NCBI GenBank assembly: GCA_040398845.1
Contig: JBBATH010000018.1
Location: forward strand, 1-64,000
Reading direction: 5' to 3'
DNA length: 64,000 nucleotides
DNA from: WLND01 sp040398845
GTDB taxonomy: Bacteria > Actinomycetota > Actinomycetes > S36-B12
The translations under genes and the position numbers were made by a program. This document shows positions 35,844-44,396 of this stretch, piece by piece. Every line of letters begins with the position of its first letter. The first letter of the stretch is position 1. The notes beneath the pieces were generated by a model. The model saw only the letters and a list, made by a program, of their open reading frames with translations. It was not told the origin of the DNA and ran no database searches.

Positions 35844-36493
35844 TTCTTGTCTCCCTTGACACTCTTCGCGCTGTTCGCTGCCGGGGCATCCGTCGAGTTG
35901 CGGTACACGTGGTCGATGAGGCCGTACGTCTGCGCATCCTCTGCCGTGAACCATCGGTCGCGATCCGAGTCCGCCTCGATCGTCTCAAGGGTCTGGCCGG
36001 TGTGGCTGGCGATCAGCTCAGCCATGCGCTTCTTGATGAAGAGCATCTGCTCGGCTTGAATCTTGATATCGCTCGCGGTTCCGCCGATGCCGCCGAGTGG
36101 CTGATGCATCATGATGCGGGTGTTGGGAGTGGCATATCGCTTGCCTGCTGCTCCAGCGCAGAGAAGGAACTGGCCCATTGATGCAGCGAGGCCCATCGCG
36201 ATGGTCGTCACATCATTAGGAATGAGTTGGATCGTGTCGTAGATGACCATCCCAGCAGTGATTGAGCCGCCCGGGGAATTGATGTAGAGCGTGATGTCGG
36301 CGTCGGGATCCTCCGCCGCAAGCACCTGCAGTTGCTTGGCGATGCGATTGGAGTTCTCATCGCGTACCTCGCCTTCGAGCCACACGATGCGCTCCCGAAG
36401 CAGCCGCTCATCGAGCATGTCGCCGAAGCCTGACATGCTGCCACCGCCGCGAAATGCCGGCCCTTCGATACCGAACTGGGTCATGCCACTCAC
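35840..36493 (-). CDS. clpP1: ATP-dependent Clp protease proteolytic subunit 1
   Basis: 217 residues (homologues may start at M20, MSGFGDMLDERLL). Catalytic blocks are TTIAMGLAASMGQFLLCAG and NTRIMMHQPLGG, with the aspartate in DSDRDRWF. It overlaps clpP2 by 4 bases. It lies 124 bases after tig; that gap shows no other gene. Confidence 0.97.
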   Translation of the reverse strand: MSGMTQFGIEGPAFRGGGSMSGFGDMLDERLLRERIVWLEGEVRDENSNRIAKQLQVLAAEDPDADITLYINSPGGSITAGMVIYDTIQLIPNDVTTIAMGLAASMGQFLLCAGAAGKRYATPNTRIMMHQPLGGIGGTASDIKIQAEQMLFIKKRMAELIASHTGQTLETIEADSDRDRWFTAEDAQTYGLIDHVYRNSTDAPAANSAKSVKGDKK

Positions 36494-36617
36494 CGAACCT
36501 CCAGATGTAAGACCGTCACCTGACCATAACGCGGTGAGCGGCCGTGGGCTTCCCCCCGGGCGTCATGTTCGCCCGTAGCCAAAGACACGGTCGCCCCCCA
36601 CGACTGCGCTGCGAGCG

Positions 36618-37946
36618 CTACGACTCCTCCTCGACCATCTCCATAGTCGACATGCTCGCCATGTCAGGAAGTTGATTCAACTCAGCGTCGAGCGCCTTAA
36701 GATCGACAACATTGCCATCGGCGTCGACGACGGTCGCCTGCTCGAGGACAGTGGCCAGCGCCTTCGCACGCCGGATATCCTGAATTGCCATCGGCACCTG
36801 CCCAGCCTCGACGAGCGCTTGGGCAAATGCATCGGGCGCCATGCCGTACCGCGGCGCCTGCTGCACCAGCCAAGCGGAGAGCTCTGACTCGCCGACTGAC
36901 ACCTCGGCGGTCTCGGCGACCTTATCGAGCACGAATTGGCTCTTCAGATTGGCCCGAGCCTGCTGTTCAACCTCGGCGCGATGCTCCTCGCCGCTGTCAT
37001 GGCCATCTTCGAAGTGCGACGCGACCTCATCGGCGATGACCGACTCGGGCAGCGGGATGTCGACACGCTCGAGGAGGACCTCAAGCACCTTGTTGCGGGC
37101 CTCGGCCCCCTGCTCAAGTCGCTTGAGTCGGACAAGTCGCTTCGCGAGGTCATCGCGCAGCTCATCGACCGTGTCAAATTCGGACGCCATCTGCGCGAAA
37201 TCGTCGTCGAGTGCCGGGAGTTCACGCTCGCGCACCTGCTGCACCGCGACATTGACAGTGAGCGGCACCCCGGTCCAGTCACCGTTCTCCGGGGTGAAGA
37301 TGAACCGTCGAACCTCATCTTTCACGGCTCCGCGGACCGCATCATCGAACCCCGGGAGCATGCCGTCGGTACCGAGTTCATAGGACATCGCATTGCCGGT
37401 GAGGTCTTCGATCGGGTCGTCATCCGCGGTGAAGCCCGAGATGTCGACGAGAAGGACGTCGCCGTCAGCGGCCGCGCGATCGACCTCCTTCAAGGTTGCG
37501 AATCGCGATCGCAGGTTGTCAACCTGGGTCGCAATGTCCTCGTCCTGCGGCTCCGCATTGGCAACCTCGACGCGAAGGCTCGCGAAGTCGGGGAGGTCGA
37601 ATTGCGGACGGACGTCGACCTCGGCCGTGAAGGCGAGATATTGGCCGTCCTCAATTTGGGTGACCTCGACCTCCGGGCGGCCGACCGGCACGACCTCATG
37701 GGTGCGCAGCGCCTCTTCGTAGGCTTTCGGGACGGCGTCGTTCACGGCCTCGTCCAGCACAGCCCCCCTGCCGAAGCGCTGCTCGATCACCCGCGCCGGC
37801 ACCTTGCCCTTACGGAAGCCGGGAATGCTCACCTGCTTGGCGATGCGTGCATATGCAGCGTCCAAGGACGGCTTCATCTCGTCAAAGGGCACCTCGACCG
37901 TGAGCTTGACTCGGGTCGGGGACAGGGTCTCGACGTCGCTCTTCAC
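36618..37946 (-). CDS. tig: trigger factor (ribosome-associated chaperone)
   Basis: 442 residues. The N-terminal ribosome-binding domain has the signature IPGFRKGKVPARVIEQRFG (residues about 40-58). The central FKBP-like PPIase domain covers about 160-240 (GDVLLVDISGFTADDDPIEDLTG), and the helical C-terminal chaperone arms cover about 250-425. The start is GTG with GAGGAG upstream. It lies upstream of clpP1-clpP2-clpX, the usual order, and downstream of tRNA-Pro. Confidence 0.97.
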   Translation of the reverse strand: MKSDVETLSPTRVKLTVEVPFDEMKPSLDAAYARIAKQVSIPGFRKGKVPARVIEQRFGRGAVLDEAVNDAVPKAYEEALRTHEVVPVGRPEVEVTQIEDGQYLAFTAEVDVRPQFDLPDFASLRVEVANAEPQDEDIATQVDNLRSRFATLKEVDRAAADGDVLLVDISGFTADDDPIEDLTGNAMSYELGTDGMLPGFDDAVRGAVKDEVRRFIFTPENGDWTGVPLTVNVAVQQVRERELPALDDDFAQMASEFDTVDELRDDLAKRLVRLKRLEQGAEARNKVLEVLLERVDIPLPESVIADEVASHFEDGHDSGEEHRAEVEQQARANLKSQFVLDKVAETAEVSVGESELSAWLVQQAPRYGMAPDAFAQALVEAGQVPMAIQDIRRAKALATVLEQATVVDADGNVVDLKALDAELNQLPDMASMSTMEMVEEES

Positions 37947-37987
37947 TTCTGATCCGTCTCCTCGGTTGATCGAACATCTCGTGCGAG

Positions 37988-38010
37988 GCCCCGCCAGGGC
38001 CTGGCGGGGC
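37988..38010 (-). terminator. strong GC hairpin between tRNA-Pro and tig
   Basis: GCCCCGCCAG (37988-37997) and CTGGCGGGGC (38001-38010) form a perfect 10-bp stem with a three-base loop. It lies 17 bases downstream of the tRNA-Pro 3' end on the minus strand, so it probably ends that transcript. No U-tract follows. Confidence 0.65.
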
Positions 38011-38027
38011 GAACTCGCTCCAGACGG

Positions 38028-38100
38028 TCGGGGCGGGGAGATTCGAACTCCCGATCTCCTGCTCCCAAAGCAGGCGCGCTAGCCACTACGCTACGCCCCG
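38028..38100 (-). tRNA. tRNA-Pro (anticodon TGG)
   Basis: The minus strand folds with acceptor CGGGGCG/CGCCCCG, D-arm GCGTAGTGGCTAGCGC, anticodon stem CCTGC/GCAGG with loop TTTGGGA, and T-arm GGGAG-TTCGAAT-CTCCC. The anticodon UGG reads proline CCA codons. CCA is not encoded. A strong hairpin follows 17 bases downstream. Confidence 0.96.
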
Positions 38101-38144
38101 CGTTGGCTGCAAGAGTCTAGAGGCTGGCCACCACGTGCAGCGAA

Positions 38145-39005
38145 TCAGGCGTCACTGCCGGTGCGAACCAGCGGGACGGAGACGCTCGCAGGTGGCTTGG
38201 GACCGTTGCTGCGGACTGTACGAATGAAGAGTGCCATGACGATGACCAAGTAGGCCAGCCAGCCGAAGATCTCCAGTGAAGTCATCGCAGGGGTGAGGTT
38301 GAAAAGGCCTCGGACGAGGGTCGCGAACCAGCCAGCCGGGTCAATCTGCGCCGTCAAGTCGAACACATAATCGTCCGCTCCCGGAAGGATCCCCACCTCC
38401 TGGAACTCGTGGATGGCATAGCGCAGAACGCCTCCAGCGATAACGACGAGAGCGATGCCTGTCCAGAAGAACATGCGACTGAGATCAAGGCGCACCGCGC
38501 CGAGGTACATGAGCACACCAAGCCCGACTGCCAAGGCGAGGCCGAGAAAGGCTCCGATGAGTGGGGCGCCGCGCTCACCGGAGGACTGCATGCCCGCATA
38601 GAGGAACAGGGCCGTCTCGAGCCCCTCGCGAATGACCGCGAAGAATGCGACGACGGCGAGTGCCCAGCCGCTGCGGGTGAGGGCGCGATCAACCTCACCG
38701 TGGAGGTGGGCCTTGATGGCTCGGGCATTGCGTGCCATCCAGAAGATCATCCAGGTGATGAGCCCGACCGCTGCCAGGCTCGTGACGCCGGCAAAGGTCT
38801 CAGCGGCCGCGTCCGAGAGCGATGCAGTTGTGAAGGTGAGGAGGGCGCCGGCTCCCAGTGAGAGGACGACGGCGAGCGCGACCCCCGCCCACAATCGGGG
38901 CAGCAGTTGGCGCTGATCGAGTTTCACCACATAAGCGACGAGGATCGCGACGATCAGTGCGGCCTCGAGTCCCTCGCGGAGGCCGATGAGAAAGTTCGCA
39001 AGCAT
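38145..39005 (-). CDS. efeU: FTR1/EfeU family iron permease
   Basis: A 286-residue membrane protein with seven hydrophobic helices. Two REGLE motifs, the iron-coordinating signature of FTR1/EfeU, lie at residues 9-13 (GLREGLEAALIV) and about 125 (VIREGLETALFLY). It imports ferrous/ferric iron across the membrane. EfeO and EfeB partners are not adjacent in this window. An IdeR/DtxR-like box lies about 40 bases upstream, so expression is probably iron-repressed. Confidence 0.93.
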   Translation of the reverse strand: MLANFLIGLREGLEAALIVAILVAYVVKLDQRQLLPRLWAGVALAVVLSLGAGALLTFTTASLSDAAAETFAGVTSLAAVGLITWMIFWMARNARAIKAHLHGEVDRALTRSGWALAVVAFFAVIREGLETALFLYAGMQSSGERGAPLIGAFLGLALAVGLGVLMYLGAVRLDLSRMFFWTGIALVVIAGGVLRYAIHEFQEVGILPGADDYVFDLTAQIDPAGWFATLVRGLFNLTPAMTSLEIFGWLAYLVIVMALFIRTVRSNGPKPPASVSVPLVRTGSDA

Positions 39006-39044
39006 GTGACTCCTTCGCGGCTGGACCCGTTGCTGGCCTTGAAG

Positions 39045-39063
39045 GAAGGTTAGCCTTACCTAT
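39045..39063 (-). promoter_or_regulatory. IdeR/DtxR-like iron box upstream of efeU
   Basis: The 19 bases from 39045 read GAAGGTTAGCCTTACCTAT. They agree with the IdeR/DtxR consensus TTAGGTTAGSCTAACCTAA at about 15 of 19 positions, including the GGTTAG half and most of the CTAACC half. The location 40 bases upstream of the efeU start fits an iron-responsive operator. Confidence 0.75.
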
Positions 39064-39175
39064 CTTTCAAAGGAAATCCAACCGATGCGGCGGCGACCAC
39101 ACCGCACAGGCCTCGTCCCGGGTGCATCTCCAAAAATGCCGGTCGTTTAGACTCGCGGTGTCGCTCAGGCGGCAT

Positions 39176-39249
39176 GCGGGTGTAGCTCAATGGTAGAGCC
39201 CCAGCCTTCCAAGCTGGCCATGCCGGTTCGATCCCGGTCACCCGCTCCA
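39176..39249 (+). tRNA. tRNA-Gly (anticodon TCC), CCA encoded
   Basis: The acceptor GCGGGTG pairs with CACCCGC. The anticodon stem CCAGC/GCTGG encloses loop CTTCCAA, and the T-arm is CCGG-TTCGATC-CCGG. The anticodon UCC reads glycine GGA codons. The 3' CCA is encoded at 39247-39249. It is divergent from efeU and is followed by a decayed toxin-antitoxin locus. Confidence 0.96.
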
Positions 39250-39388
39250 CTGAAACCCTTCAGCGATCATCTGGATTTCGCTTTTCGGGGTTCATCAGTC
39301 CATGGCCTCCCGAGCCTTTCCCACCCAAAACGGCTGATTCCCGGCGCGATTCCGGGCGTCACATCATCTTCTTGGCGCTCCAACCTAC

Positions 39389-39574
39389 TCAAGGGGTCAC
39401 TCGGTCTTGCCAATAGCCAGGACGACACTTCGTATGCGCTACCGCCGGCGATCCCATGTTGGATCATTCGCCCACGAAGCGTGCTCCGACTCCCGCATCC
39501 CGCTCGTCGTACCAGTCTGCGTCGGCAACGAACTCGGCTCGCGCTGCGGGGTGGAAGCCGAAAGCAAGGTTCAT
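39389..39574 (-). pseudogene. ParE/RelE-like toxin remnant with internal deletion and in-frame TGA
   Basis: The ATG at 39574 starts MNLAFGFHPAARAEFVADAD, then WYDERDAGVGARFVGE, the N-terminal helices of a ParE-like toxin, and stops at TGA (39464-39466). In the same frame the next 24 codons give SNMGSPAVAHTKCRPGYWQDRV, which matches the usual C-terminal end of such toxins (AVAH--R-PGYW--R). About 40-45 central residues are missing. The gene is therefore internally deleted and stopped. The start overlaps the antitoxin stop by 4 bases, the normal arrangement. Confidence 0.75.
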
Positions 39575-39825
39575 GCAGTACGCGCGGGGTCTCGTTCGGC
39601 TCGTTGTACGGACAGTTCGGCGAAGACCTGCTCTCCTGGAACGGTCTCGACAGCACCGCTGAGAATTTCTCCAACGCGGATCGAGATCGCACGAGTCCAT
39701 GCATCGTCCACCGACTCTTGATCTACGACCTCAACCGAGTCCAGCAACCTCAGGGCCACGTCCTTGCGCACCGACGGCGGCAGGGCCAAACCCGCCTCGT
39801 AAAACTCCGATGCGCTTAACGACAT
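39571..39825 (-). CDS. addiction module antitoxin (TIGR02574-like)
   Basis: An 84-residue protein from the ATG at 39825: MSLSASEFYEAGLALPPSVR followed by KDVALRLLDSVE and an acidic helical end. It fits the putative addiction module component family (TIGR02574), whose genes precede ParE-like toxins. Here the toxin is broken, so the antitoxin is left without a working partner in this locus. Confidence 0.75.
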   Translation of the reverse strand: MSLSASEFYEAGLALPPSVRKDVALRLLDSVEVVDQESVDDAWTRAISIRVGEILSGAVETVPGEQVFAELSVQRAERDPARTA

Positions 39826-39990
39826 GCCCACAGTGTACGGCCGAAAAGCATCCACGGGCCTGCGTCGTTGCGGTGCGCGCCCTGTGGTGCTCCCTTGCCC
39901 GCTAGGGTGGGGGAGTAGTACACAACAGCAAGACACGAAGGGCTGACACATGTTGCGAATAGAGGCCGATCGAACCCGGTCAGGCCCTCG

Positions 39991-41600
39991 ATGACAACAA
40001 CGAGTGCAGCAGGCGCCCAGCCGGACCCATCCGAGACCCTCGACCCCGAGGCGACACTCATCGCGGAGGGTGCCCCCAGCGAGGACCTCCTGCGCGGCGG
40101 CCAATTGCGCATTGCCATGGTCGCCCTTATGTTCACGCTCTTCCTCGCAGCCCTTGACCAAACCGTCGTCGCGACTGCGCTGCCGCGCATCACGAGCGAA
40201 CTCGGAGGTCTCAACCAGCTCGCCTGGGTCGTCACGGCATACCTGCTCGCAGCAACCGCATCCACGCCGATCTGGGGCAAGATCTCTGACCTGTACGGCC
40301 GAAAGCCCATGCTCCAGATTGCAATCGTCGTGTTCCTCGTCGGATCGGTGGCGGCCGGAGCGGCGCAGTCGATGATGTGGCTCATCCTCACCCGCGGTAT
40401 TCAGGGCCTCGGTGGCGGCGGCCTCATGGTGCTCGTGATGGCGGTCATCGCCGATGTCATCCCGCCCCGCGAGCGCGGCCGCTACGTCGGTCTCTTCGGC
40501 GGCGTGTTCGCGATCGCCAGCATCGCCGGCCCCCTCCTCGGAGGTTTTTCGTCGAGAGCTTCTCGTGGCGCTGGATCTTCTACATCAATCTCCCCGTTGG
40601 AATCGCGGCGTTCTTCATCATCGCGGCAGTCCTCAAGGTCCCAGTTCGACGGGTCGACCACACGATCGACTATCTCGGCGCCGTATTCATGGTCGCGGGC
40701 GTCAGCACCCTTCTCCTCGTCGCCGAATGGGGAGGATCAAGGTTCCCGTGGGGCGAGATGACGATCTGGCTCATAATCGCCGGCGCAGTAGCGTCGCTCG
40801 CCGCCTTTATTTGGCGTGAGCTTCGGACTCCCGAACCAATCGTCCCGATGAGCCTGTTCCGCAACCACGTCTTCAGCGTCTCGAGTGGCATCGGATTCAT
40901 CGTCGGCTTTGCAATGTTCGGAGCCATCATCTTCCTGCCCCTCTTCTTACAGATCGTCCGCGGCTCCTCCCCCACTACGGCAGGCCTCGAGATGCTCCCG
41001 ATGATGGCGGGCCTGCTCTTCGCCTCAGTTCTCTCCGGACGACTCATTTCCCGAATCGGCCGCTACAAGGTTTTCCCGATTATCGGAACGGCCCTCGCAA
41101 CCATCGCGATGTCCCTGCTGTCAACGATGACCATCACGACCCCGTACTGGCAGATCGCTCTTTACATGCTTCTTCTCGGCCTCGGCATCGGCAATGTCAT
41201 GCAGGTTCTCGTCCTCGCCGTGCAGAACTCGGTGAACCCCAAGGACGTCGGTGTCGCAACGAGCGGCGCGACCTTCTTCCGATCGATCGGCGGTACCTTC
41301 GGCACCACCATCTTCGGCGCCGTCATGGTCAACGGCATCGACCGAAACCTCGCCGAAACCCTGCCGCCGGGATCCGCCGGCGGCATCGACCCTGCTCAAC
41401 TCACCAACTCGATGTCGACCATCAACAGCCTTCCGACAGACATTCGGGATCTCGTTCTCGGTGCATTTACCAACTCGCTGAGCAACGTCTTCCTCACCGC
41501 AGTCCCGATCCTCGTCGTGGCCTTTGTGCTCGCGCTCTTCCTCAAGGACGCGCGTCTGCGTGGAGTTGGGGACCACGAGATCCCAACCCTCATGGAATAG
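39991..41600 (+). pseudogene. DHA2 family MFS drug transporter with a one-base frameshift
   Basis: A 14-helix drug:H+ antiporter of the EmrB/QacA type. The first part (from ATG 39991) has ALDQTVVATALPRITSELGG, GKISDLYGRKPML and LGGGGLMVLVMAVIADVIPP, up to IAGPLLGG. At the run of five T (40545-40549) the frame changes; homologues continue GGFFVESFSWRWIFYINLPVG, which is found one frame over and runs to 41600. One missing T accounts for this. The full product would be about 536 residues. It may be a pseudogene, a sequence error, or use slippage on the T-run. Both halves keep strong conservation, so decay would be recent. Confidence 0.85.
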
Positions 41601-41646
41601 TCGCGACTCATCCGCCGACCAAAGGGTTGCGGTGAGACCAAAATTG

Positions 41647-42381
41647 ATGTCTCATTACGGAATGACGGAGACCACCACGGACACCACATCCAAGGGCACC
41701 CCGCTGGGCCGCAGGCTCGTGCTAGGGATGGTTGGGCTCGGAGTCGTCGGCATTGGCGTCGGCCGCCAACTCTCCGAAAGCCTGAGCAACACGGTGAGCG
41801 CAGTCGCTCCGGGCCTTGCTAGCGTCATTCCATCAACCGGTGGATTTCGCATCTACACCGTCACCAACGGCTACCCCGAGATGCCCGTTGCCGACTACCG
41901 GCTCACCGTCAATGGCCTCGTCGATCGTGAACTCACCCTCACCTTCGACGACCTCGGAGCCCTCCCCCAGACCGGCATCACCGCAGACTTCCAGTGCGTC
42001 ACCGGCTGGCGAGTGAACGATGTTCCGTGGTCAGGGGTACTCCTGAGCGACCTACTCCAAGAGTCTGGCGTGAAGGATTCGGCTCGTGCCCTGCGCTTTT
42101 TTTCCTTCGATGGCGTCTACACCGAATCACTCACCCTCGAACAGTCACTCACGCCCGACGTCCTCGTCGCCACCTCGATGTGGGGCAAGCCGATTACCCG
42201 CGAGCACGGCGGCCCGGTTCGCCTCTACGTCGTTCCGATGTACGGGTACAAGTCCTTGAAGTGGCTCTCGGGGATAGAACTTGGGGCAACCGTCGTGCCC
42301 GGCTACTGGGAGCAACTCGGCTATGACGTTGATGCCTGGGTCGGCGAATCGAATGGACGCAGCGATGACCCAATCACCTGA
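41647..42381 (+). CDS. molybdopterin-dependent oxidoreductase (sulfite oxidase/YedY family)
   Basis: 244 residues from ATG 41647 (ATG 41662 is possible). A twin-arginine-like leader, GTPLGRRLVLGMVGLGVVGIG, suggests Tat export with cofactor. The oxidoreductase domain has TADFQCVTGWRVNDVPWSGV, where the cysteine ligates molybdenum, and YGYKSLKWLSGIEL near the C-terminus. The stop overlaps the start of a cytochrome b gene by 17 bases. Together they look like a membrane-anchored oxidoreductase exchanging electrons with quinone. The substrate is not evident. Confidence 0.9.
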   Translation: MSHYGMTETTTDTTSKGTPLGRRLVLGMVGLGVVGIGVGRQLSESLSNTVSAVAPGLASVIPSTGGFRIYTVTNGYPEMPVADYRLTVNGLVDRELTLTFDDLGALPQTGITADFQCVTGWRVNDVPWSGVLLSDLLQESGVKDSARALRFFSFDGVYTESLTLEQSLTPDVLVATSMWGKPITREHGGPVRLYVVPMYGYKSLKWLSGIELGATVVPGYWEQLGYDVDAWVGESNGRSDDPIT

Positions 42382-43000
42382 CCTTGTCGTCGACGAGCCG
42401 ATGACCCTGCGCCGGTTCAGCAGGGCCGAACGCTGGACCCACCGGATCCTCGCGATCCTTATGGGTCTGCTTCTCGTAACCGCCGCATTCCTTTTCTTTC
42501 CCGAACTCAGCTCGATCGCCGGCAACCGTCTGCTCCTGCGCAATATCCACGTCATCGCCGGGTTCGCGCTTCCTGTGCCACTTATTATCGTTGCATTCTT
42601 CGTCGCCTTCCGCCGCGACGCGGACCGGCTCAATCGGTTCACGAAGGAAGACTGGACCTGGCTGCGCTCACGCGACCGACGATCCGGGCGCATTCCGGTC
42701 GGCAAGTTCAACGCCGGCCAGAAGTTGAACGCAGCCTTCACCCTCGGCGCCATCATCCTCATGTTCCTCACCGGCATCATCATGTACGGCTGGCTCGGCG
42801 ACACCTGGCGAACTGGCGCCACCTTCGTCCACGACTGGCTCTCCCTCGTCATCGCCGTAATGATCGGCGGTCACATGTGGATGGCCTACAGCGATCCGAT
42901 CGCGCGCCTTGGGATGCGCGCCGGTTCGGTACCGACCTCATGGGCGCGCCGGGAGCACGGGCAATGGGCCGACGAGGAGACCGACACCTCGCGCCCCTAG
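42365..43000 (+). CDS. cytochrome b/b6 domain membrane protein, partner of the molybdenum enzyme
   Basis: 211 residues from ATG 42365 (MTQSPDLVVDEPMTLRRFSRAERW). Four hydrophobic helices carry histidines suited to heme b ligation: RAERWTHRILAILMG, LLRNIHVIAGFALP, ATFVHDWLSLVIAVMIGGHMW. This resembles the gamma subunit of formate dehydrogenase or thiosulfate reductase cytochrome b. The start lies inside the 3' end of the molybdopterin gene, implying co-translation. It probably passes electrons between quinone and the exported molybdenum subunit. Confidence 0.85.
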   Translation: MTQSPDLVVDEPMTLRRFSRAERWTHRILAILMGLLLVTAAFLFFPELSSIAGNRLLLRNIHVIAGFALPVPLIIVAFFVAFRRDADRLNRFTKEDWTWLRSRDRRSGRIPVGKFNAGQKLNAAFTLGAIILMFLTGIIMYGWLGDTWRTGATFVHDWLSLVIAVMIGGHMWMAYSDPIARLGMRAGSVPTSWARREHGQWADEETDTSRP

Positions 43001-43010
43001 GCAGGTGAGC

Positions 43011-43190
43011 ATGACTCCAACGTTGGACCTTCGTTCACCCGAATTCATCGAGGATCCGTACCAAACCTCCGCTCGGCTCCGCGATCAGCAGCCATTCTGG
43101 TTCGGACCGAATAGCCTGCACGTCTGTTGATCGCGCTACGCCGACATCAGGCAATGCTCCCTCAGCCCCGCTTCACAGCCGAGCGGTGAC
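43011..43190 (+). pseudogene. cytochrome P450 N-terminal stub with in-frame TGA
   Basis: ATG 43011 starts MTPTLDLRSPEFIEDPYQTS ending GPNSLHVC, then TGA (43128-43130), and the same frame continues SRYADIRQCSLSPASQPSGD. The pattern DPY-T-A-LR and RYADIR is the start of a bacterial cytochrome P450. Nothing of the rest remains; the convergent gene at 43173 begins to overlap. It is a truncated and stopped gene relic. Confidence 0.7.
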
Positions 43191-44387
43191 CTCTGCCAAG
43201 CCTTCGATGAGGCGGTCAACATCGGCAACGGAGGTATAGGGCGCCAGCCCAGCACGAACCGCGCCCTCCTTGCCGAGCCCGAGCCATTCAGCCGGCTCAA
43301 TGGCATAGAACGAGCCTGCGGGCGCGTTCACTCCGAGTTCGGCCAGCCCGCGGTAGACGTCCTGCGAATCGATCCCAGCGAACCGGAACAGCTCGGTTGG
43401 CGTTCGAACCGGAGCGTGGGAGAACAACTCGATCCCGGCGAGCGTCTCGAGTCCGGCGCGCATCCGTGCGTGAAGGCCATCCTCGTACTCCTCAAGCGCG
43501 ACCATCGATCGGACAAGACGGGCCCGCCGGCTCAACGCCTGCTCCTCCCCCGGAACGAGATCCGCGAGCATGTCAATCGCCGCCGTGACACCCGCCAGCA
43601 GTTCGTATTGCAGGGTGCCGAGTTCGAAGCGCTCGGGCACATTCTCGGTGGCCGGCTTGAGCTTGTCAGGGTGCATGGTCTCCAAGAGAGCCGGCGACGC
43701 GGCGAGGAAAGCGTTGTGGGGGCCGAGGAACTTGTAGGGGGAGCAGACGAAGAAGTCGGCGTCGATCGCCTGCATGTCAATCGGCGCATGGGCGGTGAGG
43801 TGTACCCCATCGACGTAGAACAGGGCGTCTGCCTGATGGACAACGGCCGAGATCGAGGCGAGGTCTGGCCGGGTACCGAGCAGGTTCGATGCGCCGGTCA
43901 CCGCGACGAGCCTTGTGCGCTCATTGATGAGATCGGTCACGGCCCGTGGCTCCAGCGCCGCCGTTGCCGGGTCGAACCCAGCCCAGCGCACTGTTGCACC
44001 CGCGCGCTCCGCCGCGGTCACCCACGGCCGGATGTTCGCATCGTGGTCGAGTCTCGTGACGATGACTTCGTCACCGGGACCCCAGCCCTGGGCTAGCGTG
44101 CGCGCCACCTCGAAGGTGAGTGAGGTCGCGCTGCGCCCGAACACGATCCCGCGAGGATCAGCGTTGACAAGGTCGGCTGCGGCGTGTCTGGCTGCCATTG
44201 TGACGTCATCGGCCTTGCGTTCCGCCTGGGTTACCCGACTGCGATTCGACATTCCTGCGGTCAGCGCGCCGGCAATCGCGAGCGCAACGGTATCGGGGGT
44301 CTGAGTTCCACCGGGGCCGTCGAAGAACGCCACCCCCGACTCGAGGGCGGGCATGCGGGCACGCAATCGTTCAACGTCGTAGGTCAC
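43173..44387 (-). CDS. cysteine desulfurase-like PLP protein (TIGR01976 family)
   Basis: A 404-residue fold-type I aminotransferase class V protein. The PLP-lysine is in FFVCSPYKFLGPHNAFL. Other blocks are FFDGPGGTQTPDTVALAI near the N-terminus, VFGRSATSLTFEVARTLA and YVDGVHLTAHAPIDMQ. It resembles the VC1184-like cysteine-desulfurase-like family rather than IscS/SufS, and no iron-sulfur assembly genes lie nearby. The substrate is unknown. A 9-base gap follows the methyltransferase gene on the same strand. Confidence 0.88.
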   Translation of the reverse strand: MTYDVERLRARMPALESGVAFFDGPGGTQTPDTVALAIAGALTAGMSNRSRVTQAERKADDVTMAARHAAADLVNADPRGIVFGRSATSLTFEVARTLAQGWGPGDEVIVTRLDHDANIRPWVTAAERAGATVRWAGFDPATAALEPRAVTDLINERTRLVAVTGASNLLGTRPDLASISAVVHQADALFYVDGVHLTAHAPIDMQAIDADFFVCSPYKFLGPHNAFLAASPALLETMHPDKLKPATENVPERFELGTLQYELLAGVTAAIDMLADLVPGEEQALSRRARLVRSMVALEEYEDGLHARMRAGLETLAGIELFSHAPVRTPTELFRFAGIDSQDVYRGLAELGVNAPAGSFYAIEPAEWLGLGKEGAVRAGLAPYTSVADVDRLIEGLAEVTARL

Positions 44388-44396
44388 TGGATGAAC

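Noticed and set aside
39176..39990. An integrative element using tRNA-Gly.
   Set aside because: No integrase is present and no second copy of the tRNA 3' end was seen in the window.
20983..43190. Reassignment of TGA (or TAG) to an amino acid.
   Set aside because: Many intact genes here end in TGA or TAG at the expected place, for example clpP1, so the code is standard.
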